This document shows, piece by piece, positions 49,759 through 61,038 of a stretch of 64,000 bases of DNA. The notes under the pieces are model-generated. The model did no database searches. It worked only from the letters and a program-made list of their open reading frames with translations, and was not told the DNA's origin. Position 1 is the stretch's first letter. Each line of letters starts with the position of its first letter. Where the stretch lies: contig ML769420.1 of NCBI GenBank assembly GCA_009733575.1, positions 186,001-250,000 on the forward strand, in the 5' to 3' direction. Source of the DNA: Gymnopus androsaceus JB14. Its lineage: Eukaryota > Basidiomycota > Agaricomycetes > Agaricales > Omphalotaceae. A program made the translations under genes and the position numbers.

Positions 49759-50103
49759 AAAAATTACAAAAGACAATTGAGTAGATAATTGATACAATAG
49801 TAAGATTGACAAAAATCCTTGAATGATTCAAAGGTACTGGAGACTGCGCAAAAGAATATCTGGCTTGTAAAGTCTAGGATGATGCACCGTTGTTTCGGGA
49901 GTGAAGATTACAATTCAATATGTTGCCATTCAAGTATTACCACAAAAGCACTATTTATGTATGTCAGCTTCCAGTTACCAGAAAAACAACGGAGAATGCC
50001 TTTCCGCGAGCAATAATTTGATGGAAGGCAATCACATACCGGTTTGCATAATTGATATGCGGAAAAAGAGTCCCGGAAGATAAAGGGGAGAGAATGTTGT
50101 ATG

Positions 50104-51093
50104 TGGAGGGGCATATATACTAACGGGCGCCTAACTTACTAATCGCACTGCCCTTCAGACTTGTCAATAAAGTCTGGAGACGTGGAGATGGATTTGTCGC
50201 GTCGAAATCCATTCTGGCATTAGATGGTTCACTGTACTATACTAATTTGCTTTTTTGAAAGTTTGAGAGTGAAAACAAAGTATGAATAAATGATAAAGAA
50301 GTGAATATGGTGCCCGGAAACTAATTATTCTACTTCAATCTCGTTTTGATCCGTGCTTCTTCAACCATCTGAATCCCAACACTCTCCACAATGTTCTCCT
50401 CAAGCGACTGAGGCCATTCCCGCCCTAATTCCTGCAACTTTTCATATACAGCTTGAAAGCGGTATCCAGCACTTCGCTTGTCTGCAACGCGAGTAAGATC
50501 CTTCACTTTGGGAAGAGGAACTTTTCGGAAACGCAAAGCCTGTAATTGGAGATCAAGGTTATGTCCGGTCCACTTCCTGCTGCCCTTCGGGTCGAACTTG
50601 GCATCAGGATCATCAAGCAACAATGATATGTCACGAATTATTGGAATTTTAGAGTGCCATTCCGTGTTTCCCTTGCCTTTGTGTCCTGGCCTCTTCCTTT
50701 GCTAGGTTCATCTCCACCACCTTCTTGTGAAAGGCAACCTGCACTGCACGCCGTTTTGCTTCCAGGCCACTACTATCAATTTCACGGCCATTTTCCAGAG
50801 TATTATTTGATTCATTCTCATTGAACAGTGCATCCATGAACGCCAAGGTGTCATTTCGTTGGTACATGACCAATGCATTGAACTGGTGCAGCATTAAGGT
50901 AGGCTTCCCCTGCATCGTAACTCGGGTAGCACCCTAGAAGTCCTTCATTCACATCGTTTGTGGCAGGCATCCAAGCTAGGTATTTCTCTTCAGCGGTTGC
51001 AAGATCTATCAACCCTGCAGGGGCAAACTCGGATGAGAAACGCGTCCATGTGGATAGAGAACCCCGGAAAAAGGCAACTGTGATATCCCTGGA
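50104..51093 (-). pseudogene. left end of the TIR transposon, copy C (TIR plus transposase-like C-terminus)
   Basis: TTGTATG (50097-50103) and the left TIR (50104 onward, one base shorter than in the full element) are followed by the C-terminal coding part 50330-51093. That part includes LDLQLQALRFRKVPLPKVKD, MQGKPTLMLHQFNALVMYQR, and ATNDVNEGLLGCY. Interrupted by frameshifts and cut at about 51093 by an LTR fragment. Confidence 0.75.
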
Positions 51094-51215
51094 GGATGTG
51101 ATGGCCGGACTAGCCGAGCCGATACGGTGGCCGGAGTTGCCGAGTCGGTAACCGTTGGTTAGATATAGAATAGGTCTGAGGCTCGGCCGGTAATCCGGTA
51201 GGCATGGCTGTAACA
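51094..51215 (-). repeat. fragment of the nested-element LTR
   Basis: Last ~120 bp of the LTR (GATGTGATGGCCGGACTAGC ... GCTGTAACA), followed by CAGAAGGAGAAGG exactly as at 45620/45621, so it derives from the same insertion event. Confidence 0.85.
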
Positions 51216-54200
51216 CAGAAGGAGAAGGCGGTCAGTTCATTATTGAAGGAAGAGGTATCGTTGAGCTGCATGTACAAACCTCTAATGGAACGGTGAACAA
51301 GTTACGTTTTCCCGCGATCACATACTCCTTCGATTCTCGATGAACTTGCTGTCACTTCCTGCAATGGACATTCTGGGTTATAGAGGGACATGGGGAGGTG
51401 GTATGTTAACGGTTGCCAATAAGGATAGCAGAGTGGTGGTTGATGGAAGGTTAGCCTTTGAGAAGGCACGGCACCACCTATATGAGGTGGACATTGTTGA
51501 TGTTAATCCACCTGTGGTGGCAGTTAGCATGAAGTCTCGGTCAATGAATGTGCCGTGCTCACTGGAGATGTCTGATGTGGCATGTCTGTTTTGGACACGC
51601 AGATATTAATATTGTCCGTATGATGGCAAAGAAGGCCTTGGTTGGTGGGTTGAATATTTCCAATATGGGAGTGTGCGGAAAGTGTGAAGTTTGCCTGCTG
51701 ATGAAGGCTACAAGAAGGCCGTTCAATGCTGTGGTTATACCGTTGATGGAACCTTTGGATCGGGTTAGCCTCGAACTTGTGGGGGAGAGCAAGAACTACC
51801 AGTCTCGGTAGTGCTGTCTACATGATGCTTGCATGTGATGACAGTACTGGAATCCCTTTTCCCTATTTCTCCGCTACGAAAGATGCTCCGAAGATCCTGT
51901 TGTTGGTGAAGATCTTTGTCGCTATGGCTGAGAACCAAACCAGGGAGGAAAGTGCGTGTTTTTTGTATCAACCTTGGCCGGGAATTCGACAACAAGTGGA
52001 TTGAGGAGTTTTGCAATGAGAAGGGGATTGTCATCGAGCGTGTTCCTAAGGACTCATCAGCAGCAAACGGACAAGTTGAACGAGCGAACTGTACCATTAT
52101 CAAAGGTACTCGTGCCATGCTGGAGGATTCCAAGCTGGACAAGAGGTTCTGGGCAGAGGCTGCTGCAGCTCAATGTTACATTAGAGGTTTTATTCCTACC
52201 ATGCGGCATCCTGGTCAAATTCCTTGGCAAAAGTGGAAATGTTCCAATATTCTTGATGTCTTGCATTTACAAAAGTGGGGGTTAAAAGTTTGGGTAAAGG
52301 ATCTTGCAATCGTAAAGAAGGAAAGCTAGGTTGTCAAGCTTGGGAAGGATTTATGGTTGGTTACCTCGGTGCACAAGGATACAGAGTCTATGATCCAGAG
52401 AGAAAGAGCGTGTATTTAGTAAGGGACGTGGTTTTTGAGGAAGGGACACCAAGGAGGACTCAACAAGTGGAAACGGCATCCGCAGAGGATGAGGAGGCTT
52501 CTGAGGATGAGCTAGGTGGTTGGGATCCTATTGAGGATGTTGAAGAATGTCCGTGGTCTCCACACATGCGTTGCACAAGCTCCTGAAGCACCTCTAGAAA
52601 CTCCTCAATGTTTGAGTCAAGTATCCATCCCGTCACCTGTACTTCTATGGTCTATCGACTACTTGAGGGACAAGGAGGTGCCAAAGCCAATGAGCTCGAG
52701 TGGGCAAATATCACTGTCCTAGCGGTGAACGTCATGGAGGATGAGCAGAGGCAGAGAGAAAATGAAGACACCATTTTGGCCCTGGCTAGCACTGTGAAAG
52801 GGGGTGGTGATATCATTATTTCATCTTCATACAGGGAGGCCATGTGTGAGCCTGAGAAGTGGGGACCAGCCATGGAGGCAGAGATAAAGGGTCTCCGGGA
52901 CCAAGAAGTTTGGAAACTGGTCAACGCTCCAGAAGGTATGTGGATTCTAGAGGGAATGTGGATTTATGACTTGAAGCTTGATGGAGATAGAAAGGTGTTG
53001 AAGATGAAGGCTCGGTATGTTGCTAGAGGCAACATGCAGATTGCGGGTGTAGATTACAAGAAGAGTTGGTCAATGGTTGTGCATGTAGAGTCCGTTTGGA
53101 TGCTTATGGTGGTCGCAGTCGGTCTAGGTCTAGAGACAAGTCAATGGGATTTCTCTTTGGCTTACTTGAACGGGACTTTACCAAAGGATCCGCCAGTGTA
53201 CATGTGTCAGCCAACCGGTTTTGCTCAGACGGGGGAGGAGGCAAAAGTCTGTCTGATGCAAAGACCTTTATATGGGATGGTACAGGCAGGCCATATCTGG
53301 TACAACAAATTAGAGGATCAGTTCAAGAAGCTGGGCTTCAAGTCCGCGCATGCTGACCCATGCATTCGTTCTCGATACAACCCTGCATCTGAATACAGGA
53401 CCATTGCATCTGTGCATACTGACAATATTTTTGCAGCTTCGATGGATAGACAGGAAGCGGAGGATGCAATCCATGGGTTCAGGATCTGGGACTTGAAGGA
53501 CGTGAAGGATAAGAACATGCTCCTTGGTTTGACAATCGACTACTTACCAGATGGCTCAATTGGCATTACACAAGCCCCATTCTTCCTCAAGGCTTTCAAA
53601 TATTTCAGTATTCTCGAAGATCTTCAACCGCTCTACACTCCATTTCCTCCCAGCTACTCCATTCCTGTGAGAGGAAAGCGTTTGAAGAAAGATGATGCCT
53701 TCATGAGCGACAAGCCTTACCAAGGATTGCTGGGCTGCTGCCAATGGGGGGGTGGATGCAGCAGACTGGACATTAGCTTTGCATGCTCAAGCCTTGCAAC
53801 AGTTCAAAACAAACTGTTTCCTGAAGATTGGGACCTCCTCATCAAACTATGTCGTTACATTCTAATGACAGTGCATTATGGAGTAAAATACAAGCCTTGC
53901 GTGGATAGGAAAGTCACGACGGTGGGCTACTCAGATGCAGATTGGGCTGGCTGTAAGGCTACATGTCGGTCAACTTCTGGATATATCTTCTTGATGAATA
54001 GTTGCCCTGTAGCATGAGCCTCAAAGAAGCAGAACCTGGTATCTTTATCATCCATGGAATCGGAGTACATTGCATTAGCGAAGTGCATTTCAGCAGGCTA
54101 TCTGGATAGCGAGTTGGTTACAAGAAGTGGATTTGGATATGGGAGGTGTGATGGGCTTGCTGGTTGATAACCTAGGAGCGATTGCATTGTTGGAGACAAC

Positions 54201-54404
54201 GAAGGGGCATGATTTGGCTAAACACATCAACATCCGTTACTTCTTTATTCAGGATGCTGTCAAGGAGGGACAGGTATCCATATACCCGGTGGCATCTTCT
54301 TAAAATCTTGCTGATATTATGACCAAATCCCTTTCAAGGGAGAAGCATCGCCATATCGTGTCCGCTTTGGGATTGGATTGGTGGTATAACGATGCCAGGG
54401 GGAG
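51216..54404 (+). pseudogene. Copia pol: protease end, integrase, reverse transcriptase, RNase H (inactivated)
   Basis: In order: GAG-pre-integrase zinc finger (HADINIVRMM ... CGKCEVCLLMK), integrase core (CINLGREFDNKWIEEFC and ANGQVERANCTI), then reverse transcriptase in a long open stretch 52608-54017 (EPEKWGPAMEAEIKGL, KARYVARGNMQIAGVDY, SQWDFSLAYLNG, RPLYGMVQAGHIWY), and RNase H (GYSDADWAGC). Several frame changes lie in the integrase. Key residues look mutated: the integrase D-x-G-x-EF is N-L-G-R-EF, and the expected D-D of the polymerase box reads H-T-D-N (near 53425). Both are single G-to-A-type changes. Not autonomous. Confidence 0.85.
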
Positions 54405-54660
54405 TGTTAAATGTTGACAGGCATTTAGTGTGGCACCGTATGTTTGGTTTGGTTTTCCTTTTCCGGTTCTATGTTCTTATTTGGTAATTGTTTATCTGTT
54501 TACTGACGTGACCATTTCCCCGTACTATATAAACCTTGGCTTGTCAATTCCCTGCTTCCCTCAGTTCCATCATCATGACTGAGGGTAAGCGTCCTACCTA
54601 CCATTTCTCATACGTTACTGACTTTACCTATAGCCCTCGTTGTACTCATATAGTCTATAG
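54405..54660 (+). repeat. Copia LTR, third copy (3')
   Basis: 256 bp, preceded by the purine tract AGGGGGAG. Confidence 0.85.
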
Positions 54661-55005
54661 AAAATTACAAAAGACAATTGAGTAGATAATTGAATACAAT
54701 AGTAAGATTGAACAAAATCCTTGAATGATTTCAAGGTACTGGAGAGTGCGCAAAGAATATCTGGCTTGTAAAGGTCGAGGATGATGCACCCGGTTGTTTC
54801 GGGAGTGAGATTACAATTCAATATTGTTGCCATTCAAAGTATTACCACCAAAAGCACTATTTATGTATGTCAGCTCCAGTTACCAGAAACAACGGAGAAT
54901 GCCTTTCCGCGAGCAATAATTTGATGGAGGCCATCAGTACCGGTTTGCATATTGATATTGCGGAAAAAGAGTCCCGGAAGATAAAGGGGAGAGAGATGTT
55001 GTATG

Positions 55006-55046
55006 TGGAGGTGGGCATATATACTAACGGGCGCCTAACTTACTAA
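55006..55046 (+). repeat. left TIR of the 6-kb transposon
   Basis: 41 bp; three mismatches to the inverse complement of 60991-61031. Confidence 0.9.
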
Positions 55047-55234
55047 TCGGCACTGCCACCTTCAGACTTGTCCAATAAAGTCTGGAGACGTGGAGATGGA
55101 TTTTGTCGCGTCGAAATCATTCTGGCATAGATGTTCACTGTACTATACAATAACTAATTGCTTTTTTGAAAGTTTGAGAATGAAAACAAAGTATGAATAA
55201 ATGATAAAGAAGTGAATATGTGCCCGAAAACTAA

Positions 55235-58200
55235 TTATTCTACTTCAATCTCGTTTTGATCCTGTGCTTCTTCAACAATCTGAATCCCAACACTCTCCAC
55301 AATGTTCTCCTCAAGCGACTGAGGCCATTCCCGCCCTAATTCCTGCAACTTTTCCATATACAGCTTGAAAGCGGTATCCAATGCACTTCGCTTGTCTGCA
55401 ACGCGAGTAAGATCCTTCACTTTGGGAAGAGGAACTTTTCGGAAACGCAAAGCCTGTAATTGGAGATCAAGGTTATGTCTGGTCCACTTCCTGCTGCCCT
55501 TCGGGTCGAACTTGGCATCAGGATCATCAAGCAACAATGATATGTCACGAATTATTGGAATTTTAGAGTGCCGATTCCACGTGTTCCCTTGCCTTTTGTG
55601 TCCTGGCCTCTTCCTTTGCTAGGTTCATCTCCACCACCTTCTTGTGAAAGGCAACCTGCGCTGCACGCTGTTTTGCTTCCAGGCCACTACTATCAATTTC
55701 ACGGGCCATTTTCCAGATATATTGATGATCATTCTCATTGAACAGTGCATCCATGAACGCCAAGGTGTCATTTCGTTGGTACATGACCAATGCATTGAAC
55801 TGGTGCAGCATTAAGGTAGGCTTCCCCTGCATTGTAACTCGGTAGCACCCTAGAAGTCCTTCATTCACATCATTTGTGGCAGGCATCCAAGCTAGGTATT
55901 TCTCTTCAGCGGTTGCGAGATCTATCAACCCTGCAGGGGCAAACTCGGATGAGAAACGCGTCCATATGGATAGAGAACCCCGGAAAAAGGCAACTGTGAT
56001 ATCCCTGAGATGTAGGAGCACGGGCGCAAGCTTGAAGACTGCTCCCATGGCCTCTGGGTCTTCCCATTCCTTTCCATCCAAACTTGCTGACTCGTCATGA
56101 CATCTCCTCACCGAAAAGAATATCCTGGGTCATCGAGAATCTTCTGGATATGGACTTGAACTTCACTGTGGAGAGGACCAAGGTCAAGACCGTTCATGTC
56201 CTGACCTCGAACAACGCGAAGATACGTTGGAAATGACATTGGTATATAGGACCATCGCACATAATTCGGTGATAGTTGGATCATTGTCGAGCACACTGCG
56301 CCAGGTTTTCCTCGATGTTAGTACGACTGGGTTGGTTTTTGCCATATGTAATGTCCTTTTTGATAAAGTCTTTGTAGAGCTCCAAGTGCTTAATGACTTC
56401 AGCAGCTGCAAGACCGTGACTTCCAAACCGAGTGTTGCTCGTATCTGGAAAGCGATGGTGGTTCTCGCCAAGTTCTTCTTTGAAGAAATCGCAGTAAGTG
56501 TCACCCTGACCCTTCTTGTTGTCCTTGTTATTGAACACAGATCCTGCTAGGTCCATGGATTTGACACCCCCTTCGTGTTGAAGTGACGAAAGCCTGCTTT
56601 TGGTCTTCAGTCAACTTATCAAAGTTGGCGCCTGGATCAACGACTCAGTGAAGGATAGATGCATTTGCCTTGTTTGCGAGAAGGCATGGAGGCTCAACAC
56701 CGAGTTTTTCCCATTCCGCCATCATCTTGGTATTACTGCCCTTGAAGCTATTAAGGTCCTTGTGCATGCAGCACCCAGACCAGATAAAAAGGTCAAGCTC
56801 CTTTCGTTCCTCAGGGCAGAGAGAGTCGTACTCTTCCTCGCCCAGCTCTGTAATGATACGTCTCATGATCTCGGAATCCTTCTTTGCCTGCTCTGTTGGA
56901 CTGAGTTGATTCCAGGCCTCGATACCTCCGACTTCTTCAAGTTTTTTCTCGTTCCAAGCCGCCAAACAGAGAATAACATTGGCAGAAGCTTTTCCTTGCA
57001 TGTTCTTCTCGCCAAGCTCCTGGATACACTCCTCCTTTTTCCATCCCGTTATCACCTTTGCCATTGCTTTCTCATTATTCGCATGGTCACCCTTCATCCC
57101 TTTCAACGCGGCTAGGAAATCTCGGACTGAAAACTTCCATTGGAGTCGTTTGGCGAGTGGTGAATTGTTGAAGATACTAGCGACTCCACCCATGCCATCT
57201 TTCCAGGCATTGACAGATCCTTGAGAGCTGTGATCCAGGGTCGCATCAAGAGAGAAGAAACAATTGGTGGGTTTCAAGATAGGTTTCGTGCTGCTTCCAG
57301 CTTCATTCAAACGCTTAACCTCGGCGTAATCAGGGACTTTCATGCAGACATGGTGAGATTCAAAGTTCTGTTTGCGATGAGAAGTACTGTCTTGGCTGAT
57401 TGTCAAGCCTAATCAGTAATGGTCAGTGAATTAGCCAGAATATCAATGATCTTGTATCGTACCTTCAGTATTCCTTATTTCTACAGCAGCCTGTAGCTTT
57501 GCTGCAATACCTGCTTCAAGAACTGTCCGTGATACGGTGCGTTGACTCATAGCCCCTTCGATTTTGATGCCCAGCGAATGACCAACAAGTTTGATCAGTT
57601 TACCGACTTTCGCCCGTGAACAACCAGCAGAGACCATCAAACGAGATATTTCGCGAGCCTTGGAACAGTAAACACCACCGCGCCCTTTGCGGCGAAACTG
57701 AGAGAGTCAGGAATTTTGTTCATTTTCGCGTTTCAAGGCAAGCGCATTTGCATGCTCAAGTCTGTCAACTTTTTGCTGTAATGCAAGCATCTGTTCCCGT
57801 AAGTCGCATCAATCCTCGCTCTGAATGTAACCCTTCTTCTTTATCTCCATAGAATGCTCCCAGAACTTTTGCCTCTCCACCTTCCTATCCCTCAACAATC
57901 CCTGAGCTTGACATTCAAGCCATATGCTTTGTTTCTGGTAAGCCTTTGCCTCGTTCCACACCTTCACCAGTTCTGACTGTAACTCTTTGTTTCTAGACTT
58001 CAAGCGGCGAATCTGTCTTTGTGCACTGGCTAGCTTGCGAAGTGCCTTTTCAAGACTGGGAGATTTGACTGTAACCTTTTGAGGCTGAATGGTCATGGAA
58101 GGTGAAATATTGTTGGATTTTGGTTGAGAAAGATGGGTAGAAGTCTTTTCCGTATGTGGCAGCTCATTCTCTTTGGCTGAATTGATATTTCGTCGCGCTT

Positions 58201-58399
58201 TTGAGCCCATCTGACGCGTCTGGCGCATCTGAGATGTGTCTGGCTGATTTTGATTCATACGGTGACTAGATGTGAGGGCAGCATTTCGGCTTCGAGAAGC
58301 TGTGGCAGCAGCTGTAGCAGCATGTCGACTTTCTTCCTGCTTTTCGGATGGCTTGCGTTTCGATTTTTGTCGAGTTTTGGTCAAATATTTATTCCCCAT
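55235..58399 (-). pseudogene. transposase-like protein of an uncharacterised multicopy Agaricomycete family, copy B (stop codons)
   Basis: Reads minus from MGNKYLTKTRQKSKRKP. Layout: basic Ala/Ser-rich N-terminus; coiled coil (LRKLASAQRQIRRLKSRNKEL, LREQMLALQQKVDRLEHAN); a helical DNA-binding-like stretch (SKAREISRLMVSAGCSRAKV, MSQRTVSRTVLEAGIAAKL); then a core with candidate acidic residues (LTISQDSTSHRKQNFESHH, FFSLDATLDHSSQG), the Cys-His step DLFIWSGCCMHKDLNSF reminiscent of the C-x-x-H motif of hAT-type transposases, and RFPDTSNTRFGSHGLAA; then a conserved C-terminal half (LDLGPLHSEVQVHIQKIL, MPATNDVNEGLLGCY, AREIDSSGLEAKQRAAQVA, LDLQLQALRFRKVPLPKVKD). Introns are visible (for example near 57411-57463). 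Three in-frame TGA codons sit where CGA is expected. Transposase function is inferred from layout and TIR context. Confidence 0.7.
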
Positions 58400-58681
58400 C
58401 ACCCTGAAAAAGTAAGTTGAATTAGATCCAATCACAGCGCGTTCAATAAAGGATCTACCTTTGCTAGCTGCAAGCTTTTCAGAGTCCGATGCTGAGTGGA
58501 TTTGGTGTACAATGCAAAAGAAATGGAGTTTTACGACTATTATTTACTTCCGCCCACATTCTCGTAACGACTTTAACGAGCATCTAGGTTTAACGCCCAC
58601 TACAATAATTCTTATTTATTATACTCTTTTCGGCTACTTTTGGGCATTTTTGATACAAAAATGGATATATTTGGGTCATGT

Positions 58682-58776
58682 GCATCTATTGGCAGGTGCT
58701 TTTCTTGCTTGAGTACCTACTTCTGTATTTTGGCCCAGAGGGCAAATTTGAATAAATGCACCTGCCAATAGATGCG
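58682..58776. repeat. hairpin inverted repeat
   Basis: GCATCTATTGGCAGGTGC at 58682-58699 and its exact inverse complement at 58759-58776, separated by about 59 bases. Directly abuts the left end of the nested TIR element. Confidence 0.85.
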
Positions 58777-58778
58777 TA

Positions 58779-60872
58779 CACTGCTGCACCGTAGTCCGAT
58801 GATATTTCGCATATTTTTTCTACGCAAAATATCACTGTTTTCGCTCATATTTTTCTAATACTGAGCAGGCACACTTTCACGCGAAATTTCTCAAAGACAC
58901 TGCTTCGCATATTTGCAGCGATCTCTTCGCGAATTATCTTCGCACAATCCTCAAATATTTCTAACCACCAATGTCGTCAGCGCCTCCGGCATTCAGCTTA
59001 TTGCGGTTTTCCCCGCTTCTCCACCTTATTCTGTTTGTACCCGATAGTACTAATCAATGCATACGAAAACGTTCAAAAGATGTATATATTGTATAAATTT
59101 AACACTATAGATATGTGTTGACACCAGTTATACAGTTGTATACTAATTTGGACCTTGAAAGCCATTCTAAACATGCAGCAGACCACGAATTCAGCACTTG
59201 GGTAACAATACTCATGCGCTCACATACCTGTAAGAGACCCTGCAGTCCTGCGGGAGCGCAAGTGTGTTGTCTGGTCCACTGGTGGGAAGTATCTTGACGG
59301 GCACCTAAAGCTCAATCAGAAATGAACGCATTGAGCATCTCAAATACGTACCACTTGTCTCTTGAGGTTCAAACCGAGTTTGCGAATGAGATCCAGCGAT
59401 CAAGCCAAAGTTCTGATTAGCATACGACATCCCTGCATGGTTCAACTGGGAGCCACCAGCAGTTGCGAATAGCGGGCCTGCATAATCAAAACAATCAGTT
59501 AAGTGCTTCAACTGCAGAATGGGACAATTCGCACCGAGAGGTGAGTCTGAACGAAAGCCCAAAGGTGTCGGCGGAGTCCCTGTACATAGCCAAACCAAAA
59601 TAATCAGCCAAACGGTACATCCACAAGTGAGGGACACTCTTACCCGTGCGCGAATGAGATCCCAAAGACATCTGCGGCATTCCTGAAAAGTAAACTTTGA
59701 GCCTCAGTACAATCTTCATAATGTAGACCATACCGTTTCCGTTCGATCCGAGTTGTGCGACATAAGACCTAGCTGCCGGAGTACTGAACATTGCACTCGG
59801 TTCAGGGTTAACGGGGCGCAATTCAGGGGCAGTCTGGCGAGGAATAAGTGGAATTGTATCATCGGGAAAGAGTGTCAACTCGTTGGTCACTAAATCCATA
59901 TAATACCTGCCAGATATTCATCAACACCCATACAAAAAGATCGCAATAAAACTCACTTAGACCACTCCGGGGTTTTGAATGAATTCCCGAGGCCGGAAAT
60001 ACTTTTCCCACCATGCTTGGCCTTCTTCCCTTCCATCTTCACGTTCAACCACGAATTGAGGTCTGTCCAAAAGGCTTGAACATCCTCCGACTCTTCTTCT
60101 ACCTCCTCGTTCTCATCAGCACGGTCTTTGGGGGCACTATCGAAGTTGTCCTTCATGCGCTTTCGCTTGTTGGAGGTGTTACTGTCCTGGTCTTTCTGGT
60201 TTTTCTTGGGCTTGCTGGTCGTCAACTGCTTGGGTTTTGCTGGTTGCGAGCGACGCTCATCATGTTCGCGCAACCAGGCCCGCTACAAAATTCATGTTAG
60301 TATAAGATGTAAAGCTGAAGAATGACATACCACCAAGAGCATGCGTGAGATTTGCTGAACGCCAACGGTATCACTGTTCCCAATCATAATGTTTGCAACT
60401 GTCTTGGTGGCCAGCGTCGTACCAACGGCAGTGTGAGGGTTGAGTGTCGTGCTGACCCACTAGACAATATGCGCCTTTTTTTGATTGTCTGAATCACCTG
60501 AGACGGTTCGTAAGCGTCTGAATCATCCGACATCGCTCCCGAAGATGCCTGATAATTGCGCTTAAAGATTTTGTTCAACTTTTTGTGGTTCATGGTGCAG
60601 TGCCAAGTTGAAGGACTCGATGGTTTTTTGTTTGATCATATGCTCAGTGAGACGCATAAATTTTGCAAAATAAGGCTCACAGATATTATGCAAAGCTCTT
60701 TGAGAATTTTCGCGAACGGTTCAATTATGTCAGGAATTGGTACGAGAAATTTCTCAGAATCAGTGGTGCTATGAAAATTCGCACAAAATATGAGAAAATA
60801 CTCGAATTTTTGGTTTGAGAAATTTCTCGTATCCATCTTCTCATAAAATGTGAGAGGATCGGTGCAGCAGTG
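58779..60872. mobile_element. nested TIR element flanked by TA, 2,094 bp, with passenger gene
   Basis: Ends are CACTGCTGCACCG (58779-58791) and its inverse complement (60860-60872), each flanked by TA (58777-58778, 60873-60874). Beyond 13 bp the ends diverge but are rich in short palindromes (GAGAAATTTCTC near 60749 and 60820; GATATTTCGC/GCGxAAATATC near 58800-58833). The only gene inside is at 60593-59105 and does not look like a transposase, so the element is probably non-autonomous. Confidence 0.6.
59105..60593 (-). CDS. hypothetical multi-exon passenger protein
   Basis: A continuous spliced reading frame can be built on the minus strand: MNHKKLNKIFKRNYQ...EPSQ | WVSTTLNPHTAVGTTLATKT ... 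QQISRMLLV | RAWLREHDERRSQPAKPK, a Lys-rich and acidic linker (KRKRMKDNFDSAPKDRADEN, EEVEEESEDVQAFW), LNVKMEGKKAKHGG ... FKTPEWSK | YYMDLVTNELTLFPDDTIPL, ARSYVAQLGSNGN, MPQMSLGSHSRTG, TPPTPLGFRSDSPLGANCP, GPLFATAGGSQLNHAGMSYA and VPVKILPTSGPDNTLALPQD, possibly ending at TAG 59107-59105. All junctions have GT/AG introns of normal size and no stop interrupts it, unlike the neighbouring transposase-like gene. I do not recognise a domain. The basic plus acidic middle suggests a nuclear protein. The 3' exons are least certain. Confidence 0.5.
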
Positions 60873-60990
60873 TATGTAGGTTCTCCTCAATCCCGCACAA
60901 AAAAAAATTGAAAATGTCTATGTTAAGTGGGGGTAAACTATGCTCGAAAGCGGGGACATTTTCTTAGAGGGCGGCCAAATGCTGTGCTGC

Positions 60991-61031
60991 TTATTAAGTT
61001 AGGCGCCCGTTAGCGTATATGCCCACCTCCA
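60991..61031 (-). repeat. right TIR of the 6-kb transposon
   Basis: 41 bp; partner of 55006-55046. Confidence 0.9.
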
Positions 61032-61038
61032 TTGTATG

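Larger units (their letters stand above)
55006..61031. mobile_element. complete 6,026-bp TIR DNA transposon carrying a transposase-like gene and a nested element
   Basis: The terminal inverted repeats are 41 bp with 38 matches: both read TGGAGGTGGGCATATA, two variable bases, then CTAACGGGCGCCTAACTTA, one variable base, TAA (55006-55046 and 61031-60991). Both sides are flanked by TTGTATG (54999-55005 and 61032-61038), a 7-bp target duplication. Contents: transposase-like gene 58399-55235 (minus), a hairpin repeat at 58682-58776, and a nested TIR element 58779-60872 with a passenger gene. I cannot assign it to a named superfamily. Confidence 0.85.

Noticed and set aside
55235..58399. Classification as a Kyakuja-Dileera-Zisupton transposase
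   Set aside because: I do not see the Cys-rich CxC domains or other KDZ signatures; only a loose Cys-His similarity, also found in hAT. Left unclassified.
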